DNA from: Pseudomonadota bacterium
GTDB lineage: Bacteria; Pseudomonadota; Alphaproteobacteria; Rhizobiales; Xanthobacteraceae
Length of the DNA: 24,589 nucleotides
Assembly: GCA_023390955.1 (NCBI GenBank)
Contig: JAEWBW010000227.1
Coordinates: 1 to 24,589, forward strand
Reading direction: 5' to 3'
Shown here: piece by piece, positions 16,428 to 23,987 of the stretch
Numbering within the stretch: the first letter of the stretch is position 1
Layout: each line of letters starts with the position of its first letter
Translations under genes and position numbers: made by a program
The notes under the pieces: generated by a model
Database searches by the model: none
Told to the model about the DNA's origin: nothing
The model's input: only the letters and a program-made list of their open reading frames with translations

Positions 16428-16454
16428 ATAATACACGCCAAGTTCCAGTGTAAA
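16428..16454 (-). promoter_or_regulatory. possible promoter of the RND efflux operon
   Basis: On the minus strand a -35-like TTTACA (16454-16449) and a -10-like TATTAT (16433-16428) match the consensus in five of six places each, but the spacer is only 15. They lie about 70 bases before the adaptor start. The gap 16358-16678 between the divergent adaptor and the 79-residue protein otherwise shows no gene. An imperfect dyad around CAATTG (about 16475-16492) could be an operator. Confidence 0.35.
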
Positions 16455-16678
16455 CAGCACTATCCCCGGAGTTTTCTAAACAATTGGAAAGCTTTGCACC
16501 CCGTTGAAACCCGGGGTGGGGAGCGCATTACGTGTCGCCATTTCCTTCTCGCGATCGATCAGGATGCACAGGCGCTGCGATGCTCGTCCGCCGGGTGCGC
16601 GGGCCGGCTATCGCGGAGCCGGTGTTGTCAGCAATTTCGACGTCGTCCATATCAGCGCCGTCACAACGGGAGCGGACG

Positions 16679-16918
16679 ATGGACGAGTTGAACGGCAAAC
16701 TGATCGCGTGTCAGATTCTGATCACGGGCCTGATCGCGCGCGTTGCCAACGAGCAGCGCGATCCGTTGCGCTTCCTCACCGACTTCCGCGACGAGATCCG
16801 CGCGGTGGTGAAGGGTGTCAACATCGCCGGCATGGAGAACACCGATCGCGTCCGCACCGTCGCACAGCAGACGGTTGACGAGTTGTTCTCGCTGATGAAG
16901 CCGCCGAGCAGCGACTGA
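16679..16918 (+). CDS. small helical protein of unknown function (79 residues)
   Basis: ATG 16679 has GGGAG six bases upstream. The 79-residue product reads as a short amphipathic, mostly helical protein: MDELNGKLIACQILITGLIA, then ANEQRDPLRFLTDFRDEIRA and a tail TVAQQTVDELFSLMKPP. It has no signal peptide or clear membrane span. Upstream frame extension to 16532 looks non-coding, with Arg/Ser-rich shadow sequence. I do not recognise the family. Codon pattern and ribosome site support a real gene. It is divergent from the RND operon and lies 428 bases before the siderophore receptor. Confidence 0.65.
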   Translation: MDELNGKLIACQILITGLIARVANEQRDPLRFLTDFRDEIRAVVKGVNIAGMENTDRVRTVAQQTVDELFSLMKPPSSD

Positions 16919-17155
16919 GCACCGCACACATCGCAAGCGATGCTCACGGCCGCGTGAAAATCACCGTGACGGCGATCGCAATCCTCCGATCTGGATGTAT
17001 TCAAAACTGCAGACGGATCAGTCGCATTGCCTGCTTTTGTCCGATGCATTAGCACCGCGCTATCGTTCGCGTATCCGTCTCGACAGGACAGCCAATCCTG
17101 ATGCTTAAAAGCTTGGGGTTGATCTCGTCGTCGTGCGCGCAGCGATCACGCGCAG

Positions 17156-17172
17156 ATTAGAACCGTTCAAGT
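17156..17172. promoter_or_regulatory. Irr-box (iron control element)-like site 1
   Basis: ATTAGAACCGTTCAAGT has a perfect GAAC-C-GTTC core and resembles the rhizobial iron control element (about TTTAGAA-N3-TTCTAAA) bound by Irr. It overlaps site 2 by one base. Confidence 0.5.
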
Positions 17173-17188
17173 TTAGAACGATTTGAAA
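17172..17188. promoter_or_regulatory. Irr-box (iron control element)-like site 2
   Basis: TTTAGAACGATTTGAAA has a perfect left half-site and a degenerate right half. It lies inside a 19-base imperfect dyad with flanking GTTT/AAAC. Confidence 0.55.
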
Positions 17189-17206
17189 CTGCAACACGCA
17201 GCCGAG

Positions 17207-17224
17207 TTTAGAATCGTTTTGAAA
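17207..17224. promoter_or_regulatory. Irr-box (iron control element)-like site 3
   Basis: TTTAGAATCGTTTTGAAA repeats the pattern of site 2 with one extra base, 35 bases further on. It includes a -10-like TAGAAT (17209-17214), so a bound regulator could block or place a promoter here. Confidence 0.5.
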
Positions 17225-17259
17225 TGGACGGATTCCACCACACTGTTGCAGTGATCGCG

Positions 17260-17288
17260 TTGACCCACATTCACACGCCCGATAGCAC
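17260..17288 (+). promoter_or_regulatory. possible promoter of the iron-uptake operon
   Basis: TTGACC (17260-17265) and TAGCAC (17283-17288) are 17 bases apart, about 60 bases before the receptor start. The -35 is good and the -10 poor. It lies 35 bases after the last Irr-like site. A -10-like TAGAAT within site 3 is an alternative. Confidence 0.3.
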
Positions 17289-17346
17289 CGATGCGTCGCG
17301 TTGTCGCAATGCGGCCAAAGGAAGCAAGAATTTAGCGGGGCGTTAG

Positions 17347-19752
17347 ATGGGTACGGTGAAAACTCCGCGGTCGTTGCGTTCGACCGCGACACGCAAATCT
17401 TTGGACATGAATCTCGATGGGGCCACCGGCAAGACGGTCTCGACCGTCGCCGGACTGATCGCTGCTGCGTCCGTGACGAGTGGGGCGCAGGCGCAGAATG
17501 CGCCGCTCCCGCCCGTTACCGTCGATGCACCCGTCGAGCGTCCACGTCCCGCCGCTTCGAAGCCGTCGCCCGAGCAGATTCGCGCCCGCAATGCCGTGCG
17601 ACGTGCAGCCCGCGAGCGGGCGCAGCAGGCCGCCTCGGCGCCCACCGCCGGTGCAGGCGCTGCCGACCGCAACCCCTATGCCGATCCGGTTGCGCCCTAC
17701 AAGGTCGATCGCGTGCAGGCGTCGGGCAAGTTTCCCGAGCCGCTCCTGAACACGCCGAAGAGCATCACCGTTCTCAGCAAGGAAGTGCTGTCCGACAAGA
17801 ACGCCACTACGCTCAGGGAAATCGGCCGCTCCACCGCCGGCGTCACGCTGGGTTCGGGCGAGGGCGGCAACGCGTTCGGCGATCGCTTCTTCATCCGCGG
17901 CTTCGATGCGCGTAATGACGTCTTCATCGACGGCATCCGCGATCCCGCCGTCAGCATCCGTGAGAACTTCTTCACCGAGCAGCTCGAGATCCTGCGCGGT
18001 CCGGCCTCGTCCTATGCCGGTCGCGGCACCGCAGGCGGCGCCATTAACATCGTCACCAAGCAGGCGACTGATCGCAACTTCTACAACGGCGAGACCACCT
18101 TCGGGTCCGACATGACCAAGCGCGTCACGCTTGACGTCAACCAGGTGATCGACCCGACCTTCTCGGTGCGCACCGGCGGCCTGTTCCAGGACGCCAACGT
18201 TGCCGGCCGCAACTTCGTGACCGATGACCGCTGGGGCGCCTTCATCTCGACGAAGTACACGCCCACCAACGACCTCAAGATCACCACCAACTACGTCCAC
18301 ACCGATCTCAGCGGTTATCCGGACTTCGGCATTCCCTATTACAAGCAGGGCAATGTGCCGGTCACCGAGGCGGGCATTCCGCGCGGCAACTGGTACGGCT
18401 TCCTCAACCGCGACTGGCAGACCGCGCGGCAGGATTTCGGCACGCTGACGATCGAGTACAAGCCGACCGACAACATCACACTGACCAGCCGGACTCGAAT
18501 GGAGCAGTCGATGCTGGCCTATATCGGCACGCTGCCGCAGTCGCCGATCACGACCAACCCCGACCCGACGAAATGGACGTTCACCGCGAGCGCGCAGAGC
18601 CGCAACCAGTGGGTCGACGTCGTCGCCAACCAGGAAGAGGCCGCGTTCAAGTTCAACACGGGTCCGGTCAAGCACACGGCCGTTACCGGTCTCGAATATT
18701 CGAACGAGCGTATCGGCATCGGCCGCTACAACGGGCTCGCCTCCGAGGTGAATGGTGTCGGATTTTCCAGCAACGGCGCGTTGCCGGGGCAATCGATCTT
18801 TGCGCCGGGCTACACCTACACGCCTGGGCCGTTCAATCCTGTGCTGACGGGCGACCCGACCCGCTACAATGTCGACAGCGGCGCACTTTACGCGATGGAC
18901 ACCGCGAACTGGGACGACCGGATCATCGTGAACGGCGGCGTCCGGTGGGATAATTATGCGCTGAGATCGTCGATTGCCTCGGCTTCGAGCAGTGTCAACA
19001 GCGACTTCGTCAACTACAACGCCGGCATCGTCTTCAAGCCGCTGCCGTTCGGCAGCATCTATGCGGCCTATGCGACCTCGACCAACCCGTTCGGGTCCGA
19101 GCTCGACGCGACGGGTTTCGACTACGGCTCAAATTCGCCGACCAGTACGACAATTCTTGGACCCGAGCGCAACAAGGCTGCAGAAGTCGGCACGAAGTGG
19201 GAGCTGTTCGACCGTCACCTGCTGGTGAGCGGCGCGCTGTTCCAGACCACCAAGGACAATGCCCGTGAGGCCGTTGGCACCACGCTGACGTCGGGTGCGG
19301 CGTATCAGATCCAGGGCATCGATCTTGAAGCCAGCGGCAAGATCACCGACCGCTGGAGCCTGATCGGCGGCATCGTGCTGATGGAATCGAAGGTGACCAA
19401 GAGCAACATCGCCGGCAATGTCGGCTTGCCGCTCGCCAATGTCGCGCATCAGTCGTTCAGCATGCTGACCAAGTACAAGTTCGACGGCGACTGGGAGCTC
19501 GGCGGGCAGGCGGTGTTCCGTTCCAAGGTCTATGGCGGCACCTTCGGCGCCAACACCGGCACGCTGATCCCGAGCTACTGGCGTTTCGATGCGTTCGTCG
19601 AAAAGAAGATCGACAAGCACTGGACCATGAAGTTCTACGCGCAGAACCTGACCAACAAGCTCTACTACGACACGCTCTATCGCAGCGCGACGCCGTTCGT
19701 GGCGGTCGCGCCCGGTCGGGCCTTCTATCTCGTGACGACGGCGAAGTTCTGA
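17347..19752 (+). CDS. TonB-dependent siderophore receptor, Fiu/PiuA-like
   Basis: This 801-residue outer-membrane receptor has an N-terminal export signal (ending near AQAQ, residue 50). A likely TonB box follows in LPPVTVDAPV (54-63), then an unusual basic Ala/Arg-rich linker (about 65-110). The plug domain (about 115-240) carries TPKSITVLSKEVL, DRFFIRGFDARNDVFIDGIR and EILRGPASSYAGRGTAGG. A 22-strand barrel ends in a terminal phenylalanine (TTAKF). An ATG at 17407 (residue 21) is an alternative start. Pairing with a PKHD dioxygenase matches fiu-ybiX in E. coli and piuA-piuC in Pseudomonas, so catecholate ferric siderophores are the likely ligand. Irr-like sites upstream point to iron control. 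Confidence 0.93.
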   Translation: MGTVKTPRSLRSTATRKSLDMNLDGATGKTVSTVAGLIAAASVTSGAQAQNAPLPPVTVDAPVERPRPAASKPSPEQIRARNAVRRAARERAQQAASAPTAGAGAADRNPYADPVAPYKVDRVQASGKFPEPLLNTPKSITVLSKEVLSDKNATTLREIGRSTAGVTLGSGEGGNAFGDRFFIRGFDARNDVFIDGIRDPAVSIRENFFTEQLEILRGPASSYAGRGTAGGAINIVTKQATDRNFYNGETTFGSDMTKRVTLDVNQVIDPTFSVRTGGLFQDANVAGRNFVTDDRWGAFISTKYTPTNDLKITTNYVHTDLSGYPDFGIPYYKQGNVPVTEAGIPRGNWYGFLNRDWQTARQDFGTLTIEYKPTDNITLTSRTRMEQSMLAYIGTLPQSPITTNPDPTKWTFTASAQSRNQWVDVVANQEEAAFKFNTGPVKHTAVTGLEYSNERIGIGRYNGLASEVNGVGFSSNGALPGQSIFAPGYTYTPGPFNPVLTGDPTRYNVDSGALYAMDTANWDDRIIVNGGVRWDNYALRSSIASASSSVNSDFVNYNAGIVFKPLPFGSIYAAYATSTNPFGSELDATGFDYGSNSPTSTTILGPERNKAAEVGTKWELFDRHLLVSGALFQTTKDNAREAVGTTLTSGAAYQIQGIDLEASGKITDRWSLIGGIVLMESKVTKSNIAGNVGLPLANVAHQSFSMLTKYKFDGDWELGGQAVFRSKVYGGTFGANTGTLIPSYWRFDAFVEKKIDKHWTMKFYAQNLTNKLYYDTLYRSATPFVAVAPGRAFYLVTTAKF

Positions 19753-19754
19753 AC

Positions 19755-20444
19755 ATGCTGACCTGCATTCCCGGTGTCCTCGACAAACATGATGTGGCGG
19801 ATTTCCGCCGCATCATGGACGCCGGCGAATGGGAAGACGGCCGCTCCACCGCGGGCGCGCAGTCGGCTCTGGTCAAGCGTAACGAGCAATTGCCGCCGGA
19901 CAGCGAGGTCGCGCGCAAGCTGGGTAACCGCATCATTTCGGCGTTGACGTCGAACCCGCGATTCCTGTCGGCCGCGATCCCGCTGCAGATCTTTCCGCCG
20001 CTGTTCAACCGCTATGCGGCGGACAGCGGCCATCATTTCGGTCTTCATGTCGACAATGCGATCCGCGGCGATCGCCTGACTGGCCTGCGCATCCGCACCG
20101 ACCTGTCGGTCACGCTGTTCCTGAGCGAGCCGGACGAATATGACGGTGGCGAACTCGTGATCGAGGACACCTACGGCTCGCACGAGGTCAAGCTGCAGGC
20201 CGGCGACTGCGTTCTGTATCCCTCGACCAGCCTGCATCTGGTCACGCCGGTGACGCGGGGAACGCGGGTTGCGTCTTTTTTCTGGTTGCAGAGCATGGTA
20301 CGAGATGACCACGCCCGCAGCCTGATATTTGACCTCGATACCGCCATTCAGGCGTTGGTGCAGCGGCTTGGTCGCGACGACCCCGAAACGGTCAAATTGA
20401 CGGGTATCTATCACAACCTCATTCGCTACTGGGCCGAAGTATGA
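19755..20444 (+). CDS. piuC: Fe(II)/2-oxoglutarate PKHD-type hydroxylase, PiuC/YbiX family
   Basis: This 229-residue non-heme iron oxygenase starts two bases after the receptor stop. The double-stranded beta-helix core carries the iron triad H98-x-D100 (in HHFGLHVDN) and H161 (in TSLHLVTPVTRGTR). R171 is the likely 2-oxoglutarate contact. Length and the late helical tail match PiuC/YbiX. The family is regularly found beside Fiu/PiuA receptors and is iron-repressed; a role in handling the imported siderophore or iron is suspected but not settled. Its stop overlaps the exbB start (ATGA). Confidence 0.92.
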   Translation: MLTCIPGVLDKHDVADFRRIMDAGEWEDGRSTAGAQSALVKRNEQLPPDSEVARKLGNRIISALTSNPRFLSAAIPLQIFPPLFNRYAADSGHHFGLHVDNAIRGDRLTGLRIRTDLSVTLFLSEPDEYDGGELVIEDTYGSHEVKLQAGDCVLYPSTSLHLVTPVTRGTRVASFFWLQSMVRDDHARSLIFDLDTAIQALVQRLGRDDPETVKLTGIYHNLIRYWAEV

Positions 20445-21418
20445 AGACCATGATTCTCCGCGCAAGCCTTGCTGCAGCCGTCACGCTGGCGGCGATCGGC
20501 CTCGCCATTCCCGCGTCTGCACAGCAGCAGACCACTGCGCCGGCGGCGGCTCAGCCGGCGAGCCCTGCGCCTGCACCGGCCGTGACTACGCCTCCAGCTC
20601 CGGCCGCCGTTGCGCCCATTGCACCTGCGCTTGCTCCTGAGTCAGCCGCGCCAGCCGCACCCGCCGCGGCAGCACCGGAGGCCGCCTCGGGCGAGGCTGG
20701 CGGTCGCACCCTGAAGTCGACTGCGCCAGCGATGAAGGAGCTGTCGCCCTGGGTCATGTTCATGTCGGCCGACGTCGTCGTGAAGGGGGTGATGATCGGG
20801 CTCGCGTTTGCGTCCCTCATGACCTGGACCATCTTCATCGCGAAGACGATCGAGCTGACGGTTGCCAAGGGCAAGTTGAGTTCGGCCCTGAAGAAGATCG
20901 CGGAAGCGCGCTCGCTGTCCGAAGCGCAGTTCGCGCTCGGCGCCAAGACCGGCATTCTGCCGTCCTTCCTCGCGGCTGCTTTGCGTGAGGCGCGCATGTC
21001 GGCGGGTATCTCCAGCGACAGCGGCATCAAGGAGCGCGCAGCCTCGAGCTTCTCCGAGATCGTGCGCGCGGAATCGCGCCGGATCCGGATCGGCATGGGC
21101 GTGCTCGCGACCATCGGCGCCACGTCGCCCTTCGTCGGCCTGTTCGGCACCGTCTGGGGCATCATGAACAGCTTCATCGGCATCTCGAAGTCGCAGACAA
21201 CCAATCTCGCTGTCGTCGCGCCCGGCATCGCCGAAGCGCTGCTCGCCACCGCGATCGGCCTTGTCGCGGCGATCCCGGCGGTCATCATCTACAATCACTT
21301 CTCCCGCATGACGAAGAGCTATCTCGAGCTCGTCAGCCGCGCCTCGGGCGTGTCGGGGCGATTGCTGTCGCGCGATCTCGATCGCAGCCATGGCAGCATG
21401 CGCGCGGCGGCGGAGTAG
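20441..21418 (+). CDS. exbB: TonB-system energiser ExbB
   Basis: This 325-residue inner-membrane protein is of the long ExbB type. It has a signal peptide (cut near ASA, residue 27) and a periplasmic Ala/Pro-rich stretch (28-90). TM1 is at about 113-138. A cytoplasmic helical loop follows, then TM2 (about 219-248, ATIGATSPFVGLFGTVWGIM) and TM3 (about 262-285, IAEALLATAIGLVAAIPAVI). ExbB pentamers surround ExbD and convert the proton gradient into motion of TonB. It is coupled to piuC by a 4-base overlap and followed by exbD after 3 bases. Confidence 0.96.
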   Translation: MKTMILRASLAAAVTLAAIGLAIPASAQQQTTAPAAAQPASPAPAPAVTTPPAPAAVAPIAPALAPESAAPAAPAAAAPEAASGEAGGRTLKSTAPAMKELSPWVMFMSADVVVKGVMIGLAFASLMTWTIFIAKTIELTVAKGKLSSALKKIAEARSLSEAQFALGAKTGILPSFLAAALREARMSAGISSDSGIKERAASSFSEIVRAESRRIRIGMGVLATIGATSPFVGLFGTVWGIMNSFIGISKSQTTNLAVVAPGIAEALLATAIGLVAAIPAVIIYNHFSRMTKSYLELVSRASGVSGRLLSRDLDRSHGSMRAAAE

Positions 21419-21421
21419 GCG

Positions 21422-21895
21422 ATGGGCGCTTCACTCGCAGACAGCGACGGCGACGAGGACGATTTCGCCGAGACGCATGAGATCAACGTCACGCCGTTCA
21501 TCGACGTGATGCTGGTGCTGCTGATCATCTTCATGGTCGCAGCGCCGCTTTCGACCGTGGACCTTCCGATCGACCTGCCGACCTCGACCGCGACGCCGCA
21601 GAAGAAGCCGGACAAGCCGACCTATGTCAGCATCAAGCCGGATCTGGCGGTCGCGATCGGCGAGACCATGGTCAAGCGGGTGGACCTCGTGAAGGCGCTC
21701 GACGCGATGCCCGACGCGAGCAAGGAGCGTTTCATTTTCCTGCGCGCCGATCGCGCCGTCCCCTATGGCGAGCTGATGGACGTGCTGGAAATCCTGCGCG
21801 CCGGAGGCTATGCAAAGCTGAAGCTGGTGGCGCTGGAGGGGGTTCCGGACCAAAGCCAGCAGGGCGCTGCGCCGCTGCGAAGCCCGCAACCATGA
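21422..21895 (+). CDS. exbD: TonB-system proton-channel subunit ExbD
   Basis: This 157-residue protein has a short acidic cytoplasmic tail and the motif INVTPFIDVMLVLLIIFMVA (21-40), whose D28 is the proton-carrying aspartate (D25 in E. coli). A periplasmic domain follows with FLRADRAVPYGELMDVLEILR, the usual ExbD/TolR fold, and a C-terminal Gln/Pro tail. It lies 3 bases after exbB and 13 bases before tonB, so it belongs to one operon. Confidence 0.96.
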   Translation: MGASLADSDGDEDDFAETHEINVTPFIDVMLVLLIIFMVAAPLSTVDLPIDLPTSTATPQKKPDKPTYVSIKPDLAVAIGETMVKRVDLVKALDAMPDASKERFIFLRADRAVPYGELMDVLEILRAGGYAKLKLVALEGVPDQSQQGAAPLRSPQP

Positions 21896-21908
21896 CCCGG
21901 TGATTGCG

Positions 21909-22703
21909 ATGAGCGATTTCACTGAGATAAAGCCCTCGCGAACGCTGTGGATCGTCGCAGCCGTCGCCGCCCTGGCGCTCCATGCCGGCGGTGCCGCGCT
22001 GGCGCTGACCCAGCTTCAGGCCGATGAATTCGACGAGGAGCTCGGCGCGCCCGCCATCGAGATCGGGCTCGAGATGATGGCGCCGAAGGCCGAGCCGTCC
22101 GAGCTGCCGCCCGGACCGGATTCGGAGGCCTCGGTCGCGTCGCCTGCGCTCGCCGAGCAGAAGGCGGAGGTCAAGGAGACCGAGCTGCCCAAGGATCATC
22201 CGACCGAGCCGGAAGAGGCCGACCGGGTCGTGACCGAGAACGACAACAAGAAGCCGGTCGAGGAAGAGACCAAGGTCGCCGCCGTCCAGACCAACGCGTC
22301 GCAGGAATCGGTCGCCGCCGAGGCAACAGCGATGCCGACGTCGGAGGCCGTGGAGGAAGGGCCGCGCTCGGTGGCGCCGGCGCAGGGCCTGGGCGAGACC
22401 GCCCGCCGGATCCGCGCGACCTGGCAGAAGGAGCTGATCGCGCATCTCGACCGGCACAAGCGCTATCCGTCCGAGCGGCAGCACAAGACGGCCGAGATTC
22501 TCGTGTCCTTCGTGCTCGATCGTCTCGGCCACGTGCTGTCGGCGAGCATCGTCAAGGGATCGGGCGACAACGCTTTCGATGAGGCGGCGCTGGCCATGCT
22601 CAAGCGCGCCGACCCTGTTCCGCAGCCGCCGCCGGTGGTCGCGGACGATGGCCTCAATTTCACGCTTCCGGTGCTGTTCCGCGTGAAGGGCGCCAAGGGC
22701 TGA
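21909..22703 (+). CDS. tonB: energy transducer TonB
   Basis: I chose ATG 21909 (264 residues), with GGTGA about six bases upstream. GTG 21900 is an alternative that adds three residues. A cytoplasmic tip is followed by one TM (about 13-33) holding the conserved histidine (H25, in ALALHAGGAALAL). The long periplasmic segment (about 40-155) is rich in Glu, Pro and Lys, acidic rather than the classic Pro-Lys repeat. The C-terminal TonB domain (about 160-255) has the HLDRHKRYPSERQ and FDEAALAMLKRADPVPQPPP blocks. It carries energy from ExbB-ExbD to the TonB box of the receptor at 17347. Confidence 0.95.
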   Translation: MSDFTEIKPSRTLWIVAAVAALALHAGGAALALTQLQADEFDEELGAPAIEIGLEMMAPKAEPSELPPGPDSEASVASPALAEQKAEVKETELPKDHPTEPEEADRVVTENDNKKPVEEETKVAAVQTNASQESVAAEATAMPTSEAVEEGPRSVAPAQGLGETARRIRATWQKELIAHLDRHKRYPSERQHKTAEILVSFVLDRLGHVLSASIVKGSGDNAFDEAALAMLKRADPVPQPPPVVADDGLNFTLPVLFRVKGAKG

Positions 22704-22725
22704 CGCGGGGAAAAACGCCGGTCAG
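22700..22725. terminator. inverted repeat spanning the convergent stops of tonB and the 22722 gene
   Basis: CTGAC (22700-22704) and GTCAG (22721-22725) pair, with an inner GCG/CGC and a two-base bulge. Each arm contains one of the two stop codons. It may act as a weak shared terminator. The loop gives a short T run on the minus strand only. Confidence 0.3.
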
Positions 22726-23156
22726 CGCCAGTAATAGCGGATCGCGACGTAGACCACGACGAGGCAGGCGAAGATCAGGGCCACGGGCAGAGGTCGCTTT
22801 CCGGTTCCGCCGGATGCTGTCCCAAAAGACTTCGCTTTCGGCTTGGGCTCTGGCCGTCGGAAGGCGGTAACATTGTCCGCCACCGGCTCGCTGGTCGTCG
22901 GACGGACGTCCGGCGCGGTCCCGACGCCCCCCATCTCGGCATAATAGGCCTTATAGAGCTCGGCGATGGCGGCCTCGGTGGCCTCGCCCTCGCTCATGCT
23001 CTCCAGGAACGTCTTGTAGGCAGCCAGGAACGTCTGCGCATCCGGCGGCAGCGCGGACAGCCCGTTGAGCTTGGCCATCATCTTCCAGGTGGCGAAATCC
23101 GCGCGGGCCCTCGTGTCGGCGCGTCGCGCGATCAGCATGTCGGCAGCTTTGACCAA
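22722..23156 (-). CDS. hypothetical protein with C-terminal membrane anchor
   Basis: I set the start at TTG 23156, with GAGG five bases upstream, giving 144 residues. ATG 23138 is the alternative. The N-terminal part is helical (LIARRADTRARADFATWKMM, then an acidic block with SEGEATEAAIAELYKAYYAE). A Pro/Lys-rich linker follows (about 85-120), and the protein ends in one hydrophobic helix (about 122-142, LPVALIFACLVVVYVAIRYYW). It looks like a tail-anchored inner-membrane protein. It lies 60 bases after the M50 protease on the same strand and in the same frame, so the two are probably co-transcribed. No family was recognised. Confidence 0.75.
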   Translation of the reverse strand: MVKAADMLIARRADTRARADFATWKMMAKLNGLSALPPDAQTFLAAYKTFLESMSEGEATEAAIAELYKAYYAEMGGVGTAPDVRPTTSEPVADNVTAFRRPEPKPKAKSFGTASGGTGKRPLPVALIFACLVVVYVAIRYYWR

Positions 23157-23216
23157 ATGGGCCTCGGGCCTTTCGTGTCGCGGGGTCGCGAGCTTTGCAG
23201 GATTGTCCTGCTTCCA

Positions 23217-23897
23217 CTACGCGTTGCCGGTCACGAAGAGAACAGCCTGAATCACATAACCGGTCAACGTCCGCAGTATTGCCGAAATAACATCAAGATT
23301 TAGACCGAACTGCGAGCCCGCCAGCGGCAGCAGGATCAGGAGCCCGATCAGGATCAGCATCCCGTAGGGCTCGAGCCGGGCGAGCGGCATGGCCAGCTGC
23401 CGCGGCAGCAGTCCGACCGCGACCCGTCCGCCGTCGAGCGGCGGGATCGGCATCATGTTGAACACGGCCAGCACCGCATTGATCAGGATGGCATTCCTGA
23501 TGTTGTCCGCGATCCACTGCCCCGAGCTGGCCGGCACGAAGGGCAGGGCGTGCACGGCCAGGCCCGCCGCCAGCGCCAGCAGGATGTTGGTCGCGGGACC
23601 GGCCAGCGCCACCCAGACCATGTCCAGCCTCGGATTGTTGAGCCTTCGAAAATTCACCGGGACCGGCTTGGCGTAGCCGAACAGGAACGGCGAATGCGCA
23701 AACAGCAGCATGGCCGGCAGCAGCACGGTGCCGAAGGGGTCGATGTGCTTGATCGGATTGAAGCTGACGCGGCCGAGCTGCCAGGCCGTGTCGTCGCCGA
23801 GCCGATATGCGACGAAGGCGTGCGCGGCCTCGTGGAAGGTAATGGCGAGCACCAGCGGCAGCACCCACACCGAAAGGTCGTAGAGGGAAATGTTCAC
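23217..23897 (-). CDS. M50 family site-2-type membrane metalloprotease
   Basis: GTG 23897 gives 226 residues, the normal size of the short YwhC/Rip-like M50 proteins. The upstream open frame to 24014 is low-quality sequence. TM1 holds the zinc motif HEAAH (H22, E23, H26 in LAITFHEAAHAFVAYRLGD). The last zinc ligand, D155, is in NMMPIPPLDGGRVAVG. About five membrane segments are visible, including LDMVWVALAGPATNILLALA and a C-terminal one. Such proteases cut transmembrane substrates inside the bilayer. No PDZ domain is present. The substrate is unknown, though the membrane-anchored protein just downstream is a possible partner. Confidence 0.88.
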   Translation of the reverse strand: MNISLYDLSVWVLPLVLAITFHEAAHAFVAYRLGDDTAWQLGRVSFNPIKHIDPFGTVLLPAMLLFAHSPFLFGYAKPVPVNFRRLNNPRLDMVWVALAGPATNILLALAAGLAVHALPFVPASSGQWIADNIRNAILINAVLAVFNMMPIPPLDGGRVAVGLLPRQLAMPLARLEPYGMLILIGLLILLPLAGSQFGLNLDVISAILRTLTGYVIQAVLFVTGNA

Positions 23898-23963
23898 GGC
23901 TCGTCTATCCCGGTTTGCCTGTGGCCTTGCAGCCGTCCCAGCCAAACCGGCGGTGCAGCGACG

Positions 23964-23987
23964 CTTGTTATCTACCTTGTTATCTAC
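23964..23987. repeat. tandem 12-base direct repeat
   Basis: CTTGTTATCTAC occurs twice without a spacer, in the gap before the M50 gene. The second copy contains the stop of the LysR gene. It may be a replication slippage product. Confidence 0.6.

Larger units (their letters stand above)
16919..17346. other. 428-base non-coding region before the iron-uptake operon
   Basis: No credible gene is seen here. The first half (16919-17150) shows nothing firm beyond a short GCTTAAAAGC dyad at 17103-17112. The second half has three Irr-box-like dyads (17156-17224), the small repeat CACTGTTGCAGTG (17241-17253) and a possible promoter (17260-17288). It is the control region and leader of the receptor gene. 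Confidence 0.7.

Noticed and set aside
16427..16432. TATAAT on the plus strand as promoter of the 79-residue gene
   Set aside because: No acceptable -35 lies 16-18 bases upstream, and the leader would be about 240 bases. The same bases fit a minus-strand promoter for the efflux operon better.
17332..18792. 486-codon minus-strand open frame
   Set aside because: It is a shadow of the siderophore receptor, with low-complexity composition and no recognisable domain.
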